Origin: Devosia lacusdianchii
Lineage (GTDB): Bacteria > Pseudomonadota > Alphaproteobacteria > Rhizobiales > Devosiaceae
Assembly (NCBI RefSeq): GCF_022429625.1
Contig: NZ_CP092483.1
Coordinates: 62,001-126,000 of the forward strand
Reading direction: 5' to 3'
Length of the DNA: 64,000 nucleotides
Numbering within the stretch: the stretch's first letter is position 1; every line of letters begins with the position of its first letter. The position numbers were made by a program, and so were the translations under genes. This document shows positions 16,679 through 25,111 of the stretch, piece after piece. The notes below the pieces were generated by a model. It did not search any database. It was not told the origin of the DNA and worked only from the letters and a program-made list of their open reading frames with translations.

Positions 16679-17302
16679 ATGATTCGCCGCGATGCCTTGC
16701 TGCTCGGTCTCAGCGCCGCCTTTGCCCTCAGTGTTCCGGCCCTGGCGCTCGACCGCGCCCTGACCCCCGAGGAGCAGCAGCTCATCGCCGATATCGGCGC
16801 CCACAACTCGGCCATCCGCACCATGGTTGGCCGGTTCCTGCAGATCGACACCAATGGCGGCCGTACCGAGGGCACCTTCTTCCTCGAGCGTCCCGACAAG
16901 GTGGCATTCCGCTATGCCCCGCCCAGCCGCGAGGAAATCGTCTCGGTCGGCCGCGGCTTCTACGTGCTCAACCGCCGCGACGAGACCTATTACGCCTATC
17001 CGCAGGACACCATTCCGCTGCGCCAGTTCCTCGGCGACCAGATCAACCTGCTCGACGCCAATGTGACCGACGTCACCAGCTCGGATGGCTACATGTCGAT
17101 CACGGTGATCGACGAGACCGTGGCCGGCACCGTGCAGGTGTCGCTGATCTTTGATACCGACACCAAGGACCTGGCCCAGTGGAGCCTGATCGAGCCATCA
17201 GGTGCCGAGCTGACCTTCTCGCTCTATGACGTGGAAAAGGGCGTGGAAATTCCCCGCGCCTTCTTCTCGATCCCGGCCACGTTCAAGGCCGTGGAGCAGT
17301 AG
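16679..17302 (+). CDS. lolA: LolA-family outer-membrane lipoprotein carrier-like protein
   Basis: 207 residues. A signal peptide (RRDALLLGLSAAFALSVPAL) is followed by the LolA-type half barrel: IRTMVGRFLQIDTNGGRTEG, FFLERPDKVAFRY, YYAYPQDTIPLRQFLGDQIN, then VSLIFDTDTKDLAQWSLIE and a late YDVEKGVEIP. The KVAFRY strand matches the conserved P..RW/F.Y position. LolA shuttles lipoproteins across the periplasm from LolCDE to the outer membrane. Position downstream of ftsK, though not adjacent, agrees with the ftsK-lolA linkage known in this order. Its stop lies four bases from that of the convergent uppP. Confidence 0.85.
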   Translation: MIRRDALLLGLSAAFALSVPALALDRALTPEEQQLIADIGAHNSAIRTMVGRFLQIDTNGGRTEGTFFLERPDKVAFRYAPPSREEIVSVGRGFYVLNRRDETYYAYPQDTIPLRQFLGDQINLLDANVTDVTSSDGYMSITVIDETVAGTVQVSLIFDTDTKDLAQWSLIEPSGAELTFSLYDVEKGVEIPRAFFSIPATFKAVEQ

Positions 17303-17306
17303 AAGC

Positions 17307-18116
17307 CTATCGCATCACCAGCAGCGCGATGATCCCGGCGCTGCCGACCGCGATCCGCCACCAGGCGAAGGGCGCGAAGCCGTGCTTGCTGACGAAGTCG
17401 AGCAGGTAGCGCACCACGATCGCACCGACCACGAAAGCAGCGGCGAAGCCGATCGCCACATTGAGCGCGATCGAGCTGTCGATCAGGTCGCGGCTCTTGT
17501 AGAGGTCGTAGCCGAACGCCCCGACCATGATCGGCAGCGCCACGAAGAAGGTGAACTCGGCGGCGCTGCGCTTGGTCGCGCCAAACAGCATGGCGCCCAC
17601 TACCGTCGCACCCGAGCGCGATACGCCGGGGATCAGGCTCAGCATCTGGAACAGCCCGACGATCAGCGCCAGGTGCCAGGGATATTGGTAGATATCGTCA
17701 TAGGTCTCGCGCTTGGGCATGCGGTCGACGAACAACAGCACGATGCCGCCCACCAGCAGCGAAATGCAGATCGTCATCGGCGATTCCCACAGCGCCCCCT
17801 GGATGAAATCGCGCAGCAACACGCCGGCAGCCACGGCCGGCAGGCACGCCAGGATTACCGAGAGCGCGAACGTCCAGGCATAGGCTTTGCCGGTCAGCGC
17901 ATCGCGCACTAGCATGGCCAGCTTGGCGAAATAGATGGTGACGATGGCCAGGATGGCCCCGAGCTGGATCAGCACCACAAAGGTCGCCGGCTGGGTCAAT
18001 CCGAAGAAATGACCCGCCAAAAGCAGGTGGCCGGTGGAGCTGACCGGCAGGAATTCGGTAAGCCCTTCCAGGATTCCAAGGATCAGCGGCACAAAAAGAC
18101 CTTGATCGGCGTTCAT
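17307..18116 (-). CDS. uppP: Undecaprenyl-diphosphatase UppP (BacA)
   Basis: 269 residues from the ATG at 18116; the longer frame adds unrelated residues. The first family motif, EGLTEFLPVSSTGH, is at residues 17-30, and the second, PGVSRSGATV, is in the middle. Both are catalytic and face the periplasm. About eight hydrophobic segments are seen. The enzyme recycles the C55 lipid carrier by removing a phosphate, supporting peptidoglycan and other envelope polymers, and overexpression gives bacitracin resistance. It is divergent from the FzlA-like gene, a neighbourhood that recurs in Hyphomicrobiales. Confidence 0.95.
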   Translation of the reverse strand: MNADQGLFVPLILGILEGLTEFLPVSSTGHLLLAGHFFGLTQPATFVVLIQLGAILAIVTIYFAKLAMLVRDALTGKAYAWTFALSVILACLPAVAAGVLLRDFIQGALWESPMTICISLLVGGIVLLFVDRMPKRETYDDIYQYPWHLALIVGLFQMLSLIPGVSRSGATVVGAMLFGATKRSAAEFTFFVALPIMVGAFGYDLYKSRDLIDSSIALNVAIGFAAAFVVGAIVVRYLLDFVSKHGFAPFAWWRIAVGSAGIIALLVMR

Positions 18117-18230
18117 TTGATCCCCTAATTCAGTCCAATGGGCCCATAATGCCGGCAAGCCCTAGCGCTGTTCGCATGCAGCGCCAAGGCGCGTTCCCGC
18201 GGCGGCCCTCAAAAAGAGACGAGTGTCCAG

Positions 18231-18908
18231 ATGCCGAGCCTGCTTCATCACCCACTCGATCCGTCGTCGCGCCTCATCCGGCTCATGTGCGCGGAGTACG
18301 GTGTGCCGCTCGACATGGAGGAGATCAAGCCCTGGCTGCGCACGGCAGAGTTGCTTGAAATCAACCCCGCCGCCACATTGCCGATCCTCTTGGGTGACAG
18401 CGACCAACCCATTGTCGGACTGCTGGCCAATATCCACACGATCGAAGACCTCTACACGCCCAGCGTCGTCACCGGCCTGATCCCGGCCGAGCCTGGCGCG
18501 CGTGCCGAGATGTGGCGGATGATCGAATGGGTCATCGGCAAGCTCAACGACGAAGTGACGCGCTACGTGCTCGAGGAAAAGATCGTCAAGCGCGACCAGC
18601 GCGGCGCTACCCCCGACCCGGCCGTCTTGCGCGTCGCCAAGGCTAACCTCAACGAGCACATGCTCTATTTCAACTGGCTCTTCGCCACCCGCTCCTGGCT
18701 GACCGGCGACGCCATGACGCTCGCCGATTTCGCCCTGGCGGCACATCTGTCGACGCTCGACTATCTGGGCGATATCGACTGGGGCAAGGCGGGCGAAACC
18801 CGCGACTGGTATTCCCGCATCAAGTCGCGCCCGGCCTTCCGCACCCTGCTCAACGATCGTGTCGTCGCCATGCCGCCGCAAAAGGGCTATGCGGACCTGG
18901 ATTTTTAG
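18231..18908 (+). CDS. fzlA: GST-fold protein, probable FtsZ-binding protein FzlA
   Basis: 225 residues with a thioredoxin-like N-terminal part (LLHHPLDPSSRLIRLMCAEY, then NPAATLPILLG) and an all-helical C-terminal GST domain ending near DWYSRIKSRPAF. FzlA in Caulobacter is a GST homologue that binds and curves FtsZ filaments and does not use glutathione. Agreement here comes from the length, Trp35 near the FzlA Trp38, the acidic/aromatic C-terminus YADLDF, and the position between uppP and queG. A normal glutathione-binding SNAIL motif is missing (LLANIHTIEDLY in its place). The name is an inference; plain GST family is the safe call. Confidence 0.75.
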   Translation: MPSLLHHPLDPSSRLIRLMCAEYGVPLDMEEIKPWLRTAELLEINPAATLPILLGDSDQPIVGLLANIHTIEDLYTPSVVTGLIPAEPGARAEMWRMIEWVIGKLNDEVTRYVLEEKIVKRDQRGATPDPAVLRVAKANLNEHMLYFNWLFATRSWLTGDAMTLADFALAAHLSTLDYLGDIDWGKAGETRDWYSRIKSRPAFRTLLNDRVVAMPPQKGYADLDF

Positions 18909-18935
18909 ACGGCCACCGCCGCGCTTCCCATCAGT

Positions 18936-19022
18936 CGTCACCCTCGGGCTTGACCCGAGGGCTCTACACTTTCTGTACTTTGCTTTAAGTACAGTGCCCT
19001 CGGGTCGAGCCCGAGGGTGACG
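18936..19022. repeat. Interspersed paired repeat, family A
   Basis: CGTCACCCTCGGGCTTGACC with CGAGGGCTC on the left and GCCCTCGGGTCGAGCCCGAG with GGTGACG on the right pair with each other. The middle here also carries a small TGTACTT/AAGTACA dyad. Other family A copies lie at 33849, 40016, 45312 and 58718. This one lies between the FzlA-like gene and queG. Confidence 0.85.
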
Positions 19023-19043
19023 TGCGGTGGTGGGAAACGTCCC

Positions 19044-20183
19044 ATGGAAAGTTACGACATTCGCGATGCCGAAAAGCTCGTCGCCGAACTGCGCATCCGC
19101 GCCAATGCGCTGGGCTTTGACAGTTTCGGCATAGCCGCCGCCGATGCGCGCCCCGACCTTCCTGAAAAGCTGAACGCCGCCATCGCTGCCGGCTGGCATG
19201 GCGACATGGAGTGGATGGCCGAGACCGCTCAGCGCCGCGCCAGTCCCCGCGGCATGTGGCCCGAGGCCAAGTCGGTCATTCTGCTCGGCATCAATTACGG
19301 CCCCGAGACCGATCCCCTTGCCATTCTGGGCGAGAAGTCGCTGGGCTCGATCTCGGTCTACGCCCGCAATCGCGACTATCACGAGATCATCAAGGGCAAG
19401 CTCAAGGAACTGGCGGGTCTGCTGGCAAGGCGCTCCGGCGCCGAGGTCAAGGTTTTCGTCGATACCGCCCCGCTGATGGAAAAGCCGCTGGCCGAGGCCG
19501 CCGGGCTGGGCTGGCAGGGCAAGCATACCGTGCTGGTCAGCCGCGACTTCGGCTGCTGGCTGTTTCTGGGCGCTATTCTGACCTCGGCGGAATTGCCCGG
19601 GAATACCCAGCATGAAGAAAGCTGCGGCTCATGCACACGCTGCCTCGATATCTGCCCCACCAATGCCTTTCCCGCGCCATTCCAGCTCGATTCGCGACGC
19701 TGCCTCGCCTACCTGACGGTGGAGCATAAGGCCCAGATTCCGTTGGAGTTTCGGGCGCCGATGGGCAACCGCATCTATGGCTGCGATGATTGCCTCGCCG
19801 TTTGCCCGTGGAACAAGTTTGCCTCGGTCAGCCGCGAGGCCAAGCTCCGCGCTCGCGCCGATCTCGAACGACCTGTCCTTGCAGACCTCGTGCAACTGGA
19901 CGACGAGCGCTTCCGAACCCTGTTTGCCGGCTCACCGGTCAAGCGCATCGGCCTCGGCCGCTTCCTGCGGAACGTGTTGATCGCCATCGGCAATTCCGGC
20001 GATGCGACGCTGTTGCCCTTGGTGGAGCAACGGCTGGATGACGACAGCGACATCGTGCGCGGTGCTGCCGTCTGGGCCCTGCGGCGATTGGCGCCGGAGC
20101 GGGCGAGCGCGCTCAGCCTTGCCTATCTGGCGCGGGAAAGCGATAGCTCTGTGGCCAGCGAATGGACCGTGGAACTCTCATGA
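19044..20183 (+). CDS. queG: Epoxyqueuosine reductase QueG
   Basis: 379 residues from the ATG at 19044, which immediately follows the family A repeat. The cobalamin-binding N-terminal domain contains LGFDSFGIAAADAR and the KHTVLVSRDFGCWLFLG segment. The ferredoxin-like domain has CGSCTRC..IC (Cys194, 197, 200, 204) and CDDCLAVC (Cys247, 250, 254) for two 4Fe-4S clusters. The C-terminus is a HEAT-like repeat (VRGAAVWALRRLAPE). The enzyme makes the last step of queuosine in tRNA. It is the first of four genes that overlap by four bases each. Confidence 0.94.
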   Translation: MESYDIRDAEKLVAELRIRANALGFDSFGIAAADARPDLPEKLNAAIAAGWHGDMEWMAETAQRRASPRGMWPEAKSVILLGINYGPETDPLAILGEKSLGSISVYARNRDYHEIIKGKLKELAGLLARRSGAEVKVFVDTAPLMEKPLAEAAGLGWQGKHTVLVSRDFGCWLFLGAILTSAELPGNTQHEESCGSCTRCLDICPTNAFPAPFQLDSRRCLAYLTVEHKAQIPLEFRAPMGNRIYGCDDCLAVCPWNKFASVSREAKLRARADLERPVLADLVQLDDERFRTLFAGSPVKRIGLGRFLRNVLIAIGNSGDATLLPLVEQRLDDDSDIVRGAAVWALRRLAPERASALSLAYLARESDSSVASEWTVELS

Positions 20184-21052
20184 ACGCGTTTTTCTTCGGC
20201 CTCGGATTTTCATCCACCGAGGCCTCGATGCAGATGCTCGCTTCGGGTCATTACGCGACCATCGGCGGCACCACGCGGACCGCCGAAAAGGCAGCCGTGT
20301 TACAGACGAGGAATCTGCATGCGCATGTCTTCGGCGGCACCGCGCCCGGCGCGACACTCGGCCCGGACTTGCGCGCCGCTAGTCATGTGATCTTTTCCAT
20401 TGCGCCGGGTAGCGATGGCGATCCGGCGCTGCTTCACCATCGCGCCGATCTGGATGCCGCGCCGGACCTGCAATGGCTCTGCTATTATTCCACCGTCGGA
20501 GTCTACGGGGATTTCGGCGGCGCCTGGATCGATGAATCGGCGCCCCTGGTGCCGCGCAACGACCGCAGCGATCGCCGCGTGCTGGCCGAACAGGGCTGGC
20601 GCGATTACGCGGCGCAACGCGGCGTGCCGCTGACCATCCTGCGGCTGGCCGGTATCTATGGCCCCGGCCGCTCCACCTTCGACAAGCTGCGCGACGGCAC
20701 CGCCCGTCGCGTCGTCAAGCCCGGGCAGGTGTTCAACCGCATTCATGTCGAGGACATTGGCCGTGTCACCGCCCTTGCCGCCGCTGCCCGGCTCAACGGC
20801 ACCTTCAACCTGGCCGACGACGAGCCGGCGCCGCCACAGGATCTGGTGACCCATGCGGCGGCCATGCTGGGTGTCGAGCCGCCGCCCGAAGTCGCCTTCG
20901 CCGTCGCCGAGATGACGCCGATGCAGCGCAGCTTCTATGCCGACAACAAGCGCGTCTCCAATGCCGCGATCAAAAAGGCGCTGGGGATCGAGCTGCTCTA
21001 TCCCAATTACCGCGACGGCCTCGCCGCCATCTTCAAGGACGAAAGATCATGA
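20180..21052 (+). CDS. NAD(P)-dependent epimerase/dehydratase-like (SDR) protein
   Basis: 290 residues from the ATG at 20180, which overlaps the queG stop (ATGA). The fold is an extended SDR: an N-terminal strand with a reduced glycine motif (FFFGLGFSS instead of GxxGxxG), YYSTVGVYGDFGGAWIDE matching the catalytic S...Y region in degenerate form, ILRLAGIYGPGR and the HVEDIGRVTALAAA motif near the C-terminus. It resembles YeeZ-type family members. The weak nucleotide motif makes NAD(P) use uncertain. The substrate is unknown. Tight overlap with queG and the GNAT gene implies a single transcript. Confidence 0.82.
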   Translation: MNAFFFGLGFSSTEASMQMLASGHYATIGGTTRTAEKAAVLQTRNLHAHVFGGTAPGATLGPDLRAASHVIFSIAPGSDGDPALLHHRADLDAAPDLQWLCYYSTVGVYGDFGGAWIDESAPLVPRNDRSDRRVLAEQGWRDYAAQRGVPLTILRLAGIYGPGRSTFDKLRDGTARRVVKPGQVFNRIHVEDIGRVTALAAAARLNGTFNLADDEPAPPQDLVTHAAAMLGVEPPPEVAFAVAEMTPMQRSFYADNKRVSNAAIKKALGIELLYPNYRDGLAAIFKDERS

Positions 21053-21705
21053 CCGCTCCGCAACCGGCCAAGTCCGCCCCCGAACGCATCGTGCTCGAGG
21101 GCCGCTATGTCCGGCTTGAGCCCATTGCCCAAAAGCATGCCGCCGACCTCTACGAGGTGTCCACCATGCCCGGCGGCGCCGAGCGCTATCGCTGGCTGTT
21201 CAGCCAGGCGCCGGGGAACCTGGCTGAGATGGAGGCGCGGATCGAGCAGGCCGGCAGGGAGACCGATCCGACCTACGTGGCGGTCATCGACAAGGCCAGT
21301 GGCAAGGCGGTGGGCCAGCAGGGCTGGATGCGCATCCGCCCCGAGCACGGCTCGATCGAGATCGGCGGCATCTATTGGGGCCTGCCCATGGCACGGACGC
21401 CTTTGGCGACCGAAGCTTTGTTCCTGTTCGCGCGCCACGCCTTCGACGACCTCGGCTACCGGCGCTTCGAATGGAAGTGCAACGACCGCAACGAGCCGTC
21501 CAAGGCGGCCGCGCTGCGTTTCGGCTTCCAGTTCGAGGGCGTGTTCCGGCAGGACATGATCATGAAGGGCGTCAACCGCGACACCGCGTGGTTCTCGATT
21601 CTTGATGGTGAATGGCCGGCAATGCGCGCGGAATATGAGCGCTGGCTGAGCCCGGACAATTTTGACGCGGACGGCCAGCAGAAGTCCAAGCTCGTCACCC
21701 GATGA
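21049..21705 (+). CDS. GNAT family N-acetyltransferase (RimJ/RimL-like)
   Basis: 218 residues. IVLEGRYVRLEPIAQKHAAD at the N-terminus and the pair RRFEWKCNDRNEPSKAAALR and FGFQFEGVFRQDMIMKG near the C-terminus are the pattern of the RimJ/RimL branch of GNAT enzymes. These acetylate protein N-termini or small amines. The acetyl-CoA loop is replaced by GLPMARTPLATEA, a common variant in this branch. The ATG overlaps the stop of the SDR gene and the stop overlaps the start of the next gene (both ATGA), so expression is coupled. The substrate is not predictable. Confidence 0.87.
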   Translation: MTAPQPAKSAPERIVLEGRYVRLEPIAQKHAADLYEVSTMPGGAERYRWLFSQAPGNLAEMEARIEQAGRETDPTYVAVIDKASGKAVGQQGWMRIRPEHGSIEIGGIYWGLPMARTPLATEALFLFARHAFDDLGYRRFEWKCNDRNEPSKAAALRFGFQFEGVFRQDMIMKGVNRDTAWFSILDGEWPAMRAEYERWLSPDNFDADGQQKSKLVTR

Positions 21706-22202
21706 GGCTGTTTCACCTCAGTGACAATCCGGCCATTGCCTATTTCGCGCCGCGCCCATCGGACTACACCAGCATGCCAGTGGTCTGGGCCATCGACGCG
21801 GCCAAGCGGGCCAATTACATGCTGCCGCGCGATTGCCCCCGCGTCTGCTTCCGCGCTGCCGCCACCAGTTCGGCGGATGACCGGGCGCGGTTCCTCGGCA
21901 CCGACCGGGCGGTGATCGCGGTGGAACAGGCCTGGTGGGAGCGCATCCGGACCACGACGCTTTTCGACTATGCCATGCCGTCAGCCGGCTTTCGCCTGCA
22001 CGATGAAAGCGCCGGCTATTGGGTCGCTGAAACTCCGGTTACGCCGCTCGGTGTCGAGGATATCACCGACCTGCCCGCCGCCATCGCCGCGGAAAACGTC
22101 ACCCTGCGCGTGCTGCCCTCGCTCTGGGCCCTGCACGACGCGGTGGCATCATCGAGCCTGATGTTCTCAATGATCCGCATGCGCAACGCCGCGTTACGGT
22201 AG
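21702..22202 (+). CDS. DUF6886-like conserved protein
   Basis: 166 residues, no signal peptide. It opens MRLFHLSDNP followed by FAPRPS, then VVWAIDAAKRANYMLPRDCP and RVCF, a pattern I recall for a widespread uncharacterised family (DUF6886). An aromatic segment (WWERIRTTTLFDYAMP) and YWVAETPVTPLGVEDI follow, then a C-terminal helix with SMIRMRNAALR. Function is unknown. The family is often next to a GNAT gene, as here, where the start overlaps the GNAT stop by four bases. It is the last of the four-gene run and is followed by a family B repeat. The family name is from memory. Confidence 0.65.
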   Translation: MRLFHLSDNPAIAYFAPRPSDYTSMPVVWAIDAAKRANYMLPRDCPRVCFRAAATSSADDRARFLGTDRAVIAVEQAWWERIRTTTLFDYAMPSAGFRLHDESAGYWVAETPVTPLGVEDITDLPAAIAAENVTLRVLPSLWALHDAVASSSLMFSMIRMRNAALR

Positions 22203-22276
22203 CGCCTTCCTCTTGCTCGGTGGTTGGCGAGGGCGCACCCGTCGCTGCGCGGCGGGAGGCGTGTTGCTCTTGATAT

Positions 22277-22385
22277 CCACCCAACCACTGCGCTTCCCGC
22301 CGACTTGATCCGCGGGTCTCTCGCAACACGGCACAAGCGGTGAGTGACCCTCGGGTCGAGCCCGAGGGAAGCGCCGGTGAGTGGG
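22277..22385. repeat. Interspersed paired repeat, family B
   Basis: Left arm CGCCGACTTGATCCGCGGGT and right arm CCCTCGGGTCGAGCCCGAGG enclose about 30 variable bases, with CCACCCAACCACTGCGCTTC and GAAGCGCCGGTGAGTGGG at the outer edges. It lies between the convergent DUF6886-like and alpha/beta hydrolase genes. Confidence 0.8.
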
Positions 22386-22418
22386 ATTCATAGTGCCCCA
22401 CAAACGCCGTCGGTAGCC

Positions 22419-23192
22419 CTAACCCTCCGCCAACCGCACCACCGCATCACGCAACCGCACCAGATCCTCCTCGCGGCTCAGACGATGGTCGCCATCGGGG
22501 ATCAGGGTCAGCGTCACCGGATCGTGCAGCATGTGGGTGGTGAGCTTGATGGCCTGCGCTTGCGGCACGTCCGGATCCTTGCCGCCCTGCAGGATGACGA
22601 CCGGGCACCCCGTTTCGATGACGCCGCCAAACAGCAGGTGCCGCTCGCCATCCTCGATCAGCGCCCGGGTGATCCGGTAGGGCGTATCGGAATATTGGCT
22701 GGGTTGGTCGACATACCCCAGGTTCTGCAGCGATTCGTGCTCCTCGGGCGTGAACTCGGGCAGCATCAGCTCGCGCGTCATGTCTGCCGCGGGCGCGATC
22801 AGCACCATGCCGTGGAGGCGCATCTCGCCGCGCCTGAGCAGCGCCCGCGCCAGCAGCAGCGCAATCCATCCGCCCATCGACGAGCCCACGATGATCTGCG
22901 GCCCCGTGGTCAGCGCGAAGACTGCCTCGGCCTCTTCCAGCCAGCGGCTGATGGTGCCGAGATCGAAATCGCCCCCCGAAACGCCATGGCCCGAATAGTC
23001 GAAGCGCGTGACCGCATAACCCTGTTCCGCGCCGAGGGCATCCAGTGCCATGGCCTTGCTGCCGGCCATGTCGGAGCGGAAGCCCCCGAGCCAGAAAATA
23101 CCCGGCGCGGCACCGGCCCTCTGCTCGACGGCGATGTCGCGCGCGGCGCTGTCGCTGCCGACGGTGATGGTGAGGCGGGTAGGCGCTGGCAT
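22419..23192 (-). CDS. Alpha/beta hydrolase
   Basis: 257 residues. The nucleophile elbow is [17 protein letters not shown] (Ser in GxSxG). An oxyanion region, [11 protein letters not shown], precedes it, and [11 protein letters not shown] is typical of the fold. The acid and histidine are probably in [10 protein letters not shown] and [10 protein letters not shown] near the C-terminus. There is no signal peptide. The closest well-known relatives appear to be ABHD10/palmitoyl-thioesterase-like hydrolases, but the substrate cannot be told. It is divergent from infC, with about 185 bases between starts. Confidence 0.87.
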   Translation of the reverse strand: MPAPTRLTITVGSDSAARDIAVEQRAGAAPGIFWLGGFRSDMAGSKAMALDALGAEQGYAVTRFDYSGHGVSGGDFDLGTISRWLEEAEAVFALTTGPQIIVGSSMGGWIALLLARALLRRGEMRLHGMVLIAPAADMTRELMLPEFTPEEHESLQNLGYVDQPSQYSDTPYRITRALIEDGERHLLFGGVIETGCPVVILQGGKDPDVPQAQAIKLTTHMLHDPVTLTLIPDGDHRLSREEDLVRLRDAVVRLAEG

Positions 23193-23302
23193 GGGTGGTT
23201 TTTTCCTCCGGGGAGCAAGGCGAACGGGCAGCCGGGGTGCTGGCGGCGTCGATCACGGCGTTTCAAAGGCGCAATGGGCCGGAATTTCGGGCACTTTGCC
23301 AG

Positions 23303-23331
23303 TTGACTTATGGCCCCGGTAACACGATTTT
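23303..23331 (+). promoter_or_regulatory. Weak sigma-70-like promoter candidate upstream of infC
   Basis: TTGACT at 23303-23308 is a near-perfect -35 box. Seventeen bases later GATTTT is a poor -10 (three of six). It lies about 45 bases before the infC start and is the best candidate in this divergent region. Confidence 0.3.
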
Positions 23332-23363
23332 ATGGCCGATTTCACCACTTGGCTTAACAACGC

Positions 23364-23380
23364 AAGGATCGTTTGCCATT
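23364..23380 (+). promoter_or_regulatory. Ribosome-binding site and ATT start codon of infC
   Basis: AAGGA at 23364-23368 stands nine bases before ATT at 23378-23380. The next in-frame ATG is 15 bases further and too far from this site. infC is known in many bacteria for an AUU start that IF-3 itself discriminates against, giving autoregulation. Confidence 0.75.
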
Positions 23381-23914
23381 CGCCGTCCAATGAGACCAGT
23401 TGCGCCCCAGAAAGATGGGCCGCTCTCGAACGAAGATATCACCAGCGCCGATGTCCAACTCATCGATGCTGAAGGCGAGAACCGCGGGATCGTCAACACC
23501 CGTGCGGCGCTCGCAGAAGCACAGGAACAGGGTCTCGACCTCGTCCTGATCTCTCCCAACGCTGTCCCGCCGGTCGCCAAGATGCTCGACCTCGGGCGCT
23601 TCAAGTATGCCGCGCAGAAAAAAGCTGCCGAGGCCCGCAAGAAGCAGAAGGTGATCGAGGTCAAGGAAGTCCAGCTGCGTCCGAATATCGACACGCACGA
23701 CTACGACACCAAGATGAAGGCGGTCGAGCGTTTCCTCGACGATGGCGACCGGGTTAAGGTCACCATGCGCTTCCGCGGTCGCGAAATGGCCCACCAGGAA
23801 CTGGGCATGATGCTGCTGGTCAAGGTCAAGGACCAGTTCGAGGCTCTGGCCAAGGTCGAAAGCCAGCCCCGCTCCGAAGGCCGCCAGATGGTCATGGTGC
23901 TGGCGCCCAAGTAA
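23378..23914 (+). CDS. infC: Translation initiation factor IF-3
   Basis: 178 residues if the ATT at 23378 is used. This start fits because [14 protein letters not shown] follows at once, matching the N-terminus usual in Hyphomicrobiales. The N-domain has [13 protein letters not shown] and [18 protein letters not shown], then [15 protein letters not shown]. The C-domain has [20 protein letters not shown], then [22 protein letters not shown]-3 binds the 30S subunit, blocks early 50S joining and proofreads start codons. A terminator follows at 23937, so infC is probably transcribed alone, apart from rpmI-rplT. Confidence 0.95.
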   Translation: MRRPMRPVAPQKDGPLSNEDITSADVQLIDAEGENRGIVNTRAALAEAQEQGLDLVLISPNAVPPVAKMLDLGRFKYAAQKKAAEARKKQKVIEVKEVQLRPNIDTHDYDTKMKAVERFLDDGDRVKVTMRFRGREMAHQELGMMLLVKVKDQFEALAKVESQPRSEGRQMVMVLAPK

Positions 23915-23936
23915 GGGCGGCCGAGACGGAATATTT

Positions 23937-23970
23937 GAAAAGGGCAGGTCCGGTGGGCCTGCCCTTTTGT
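23937..23970 (+). terminator. Intrinsic terminator of infC
   Basis: AAAAGGGCAGG and CCTGCCCTTTT pair around about eight loop bases, followed by GTTT. It begins 23 bases after the infC stop. Confidence 0.85.
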
Positions 23971-24131
23971 TTGGCGGAAGGAAGCAAGGATACCGCCCTC
24001 CTAGCCTCCCCCTGAAGGCCCGCTTTATATGCCAACCCGTCTGCGTCGTTGACAGGCTTTCATCCAACGCGGTTTTGGTTCAAGTTTCGTCCAGCGGCGT
24101 CTGAGATGCCGTGACCCGGGGGCGGGCAGGC

Positions 24132-25067
24132 ATGGGGCTGTTCCGTAGACTGAGATGGGTGATCCTCCCGCCGCGACCGCGGCGCTGGACAGTGCCGCAC
24201 ACGCCGGATCGACCGATTCCCCGCGAGATGCGATTCCCGGTCGTGCCAGCGAACCAGCCACAGCCGACGGAAATTGTCGTGCGAGGCCGATGCTGGGTGG
24301 TGGATGGCGATACGATCGTGATCGACAAGCTGCATATTCGTCTGGCCGGCATCGATGCGCCCGAGTTGGACCATCCCTTCGGACAGCAGTCGAAATGGGC
24401 GATGGTGAAATTGTGCAGGGGCCAAGTCGCCACGGCTCGTATCAAGCCGGAAATGTCATATGACCGCGTTGTCGCCGAGTGCTTCCTGCCCGATGGGCGC
24501 GACTTGGCGGCGGAGCTGGTGAGGGCTGGCCTGGCACTGGACTGGCCAAAATTCTCGGGCGGCAAGTATCGGCATCTTGAGCCTGTCGATGCGCGAAAGA
24601 AGCTCTGGCGCGCCAAGCTGCGCCAGGGCGGTGTGATGTGGCCCGTCGACGACCCGGTGCTCGTCAGGACACCACTGGACGTCCAGGGATACCAGCCGAG
24701 ACCCCTCGCATTGCCGTCGCTCGCCGCCGCGGCTGGCCGGGTCTTTAGACCAAGGTATCGTCTGGGGTGGATCGCCGCGTCGGGCCTGCTGGCGCTGCTG
24801 GCCGGCTGTCACTTCGTCGGCAGCACGCCTCAGCGCATGCCCGCCAGCGTCACCCAAGCCGCACCGCCATTGCCGAGCGTCCAGGTAACCGCCAGCGCGC
24901 TCAATGTCCGGGAACAGCCGGCAGGCAATTCTCGCGTCCTGGCGCGGATAGTGCAGGGAACCACGATCACCCCGATACGGATGTCTGGGAACTGGTATGC
25001 CGTTGGGACCCGCGATGGCGGTGTCGGCTGGGTCCACCGCGACTATCTGAAGCCGGTCGGCCAGTGA
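24132..25067 (+). CDS. Staphylococcal-nuclease-like domain fused to a membrane segment and C-terminal SH3 domain
   Basis: 311 residues from the ATG at 24132, with GGGCGGGCAGG upstream; a GTG at 24111 is possible. Residues of about 45-150 are a thermonuclease domain: CWVVDGDTIVIDKLHIRLAG, then IDAPELDHPFGQ and YDRVVAECF, with LVRAGLALDW. Asp and Arg of the usual active site are present, although the C-terminal active-site region is weak. Near residue 215 a hydrophobic stretch with a Cys (LGWIAASGLLALLAGCHF) could be a membrane helix or an internal lipobox-like signal. The end is a bacterial SH3 domain (SALNVREQPAGNSRVLARI, then GWVHRDYL). Nuclease and SH3 would sit on opposite membrane sides. 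It could be an envelope-anchored nuclease. Confidence 0.72.
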   Translation: MGLFRRLRWVILPPRPRRWTVPHTPDRPIPREMRFPVVPANQPQPTEIVVRGRCWVVDGDTIVIDKLHIRLAGIDAPELDHPFGQQSKWAMVKLCRGQVATARIKPEMSYDRVVAECFLPDGRDLAAELVRAGLALDWPKFSGGKYRHLEPVDARKKLWRAKLRQGGVMWPVDDPVLVRTPLDVQGYQPRPLALPSLAAAAGRVFRPRYRLGWIAASGLLALLAGCHFVGSTPQRMPASVTQAAPPLPSVQVTASALNVREQPAGNSRVLARIVQGTTITPIRMSGNWYAVGTRDGGVGWVHRDYLKPVGQ

Positions 25068-25111
25068 GGAAGCGGGCTGTTGGCCCGCCTTCCCGTTTTG
25101 ATCGGCCAGCC

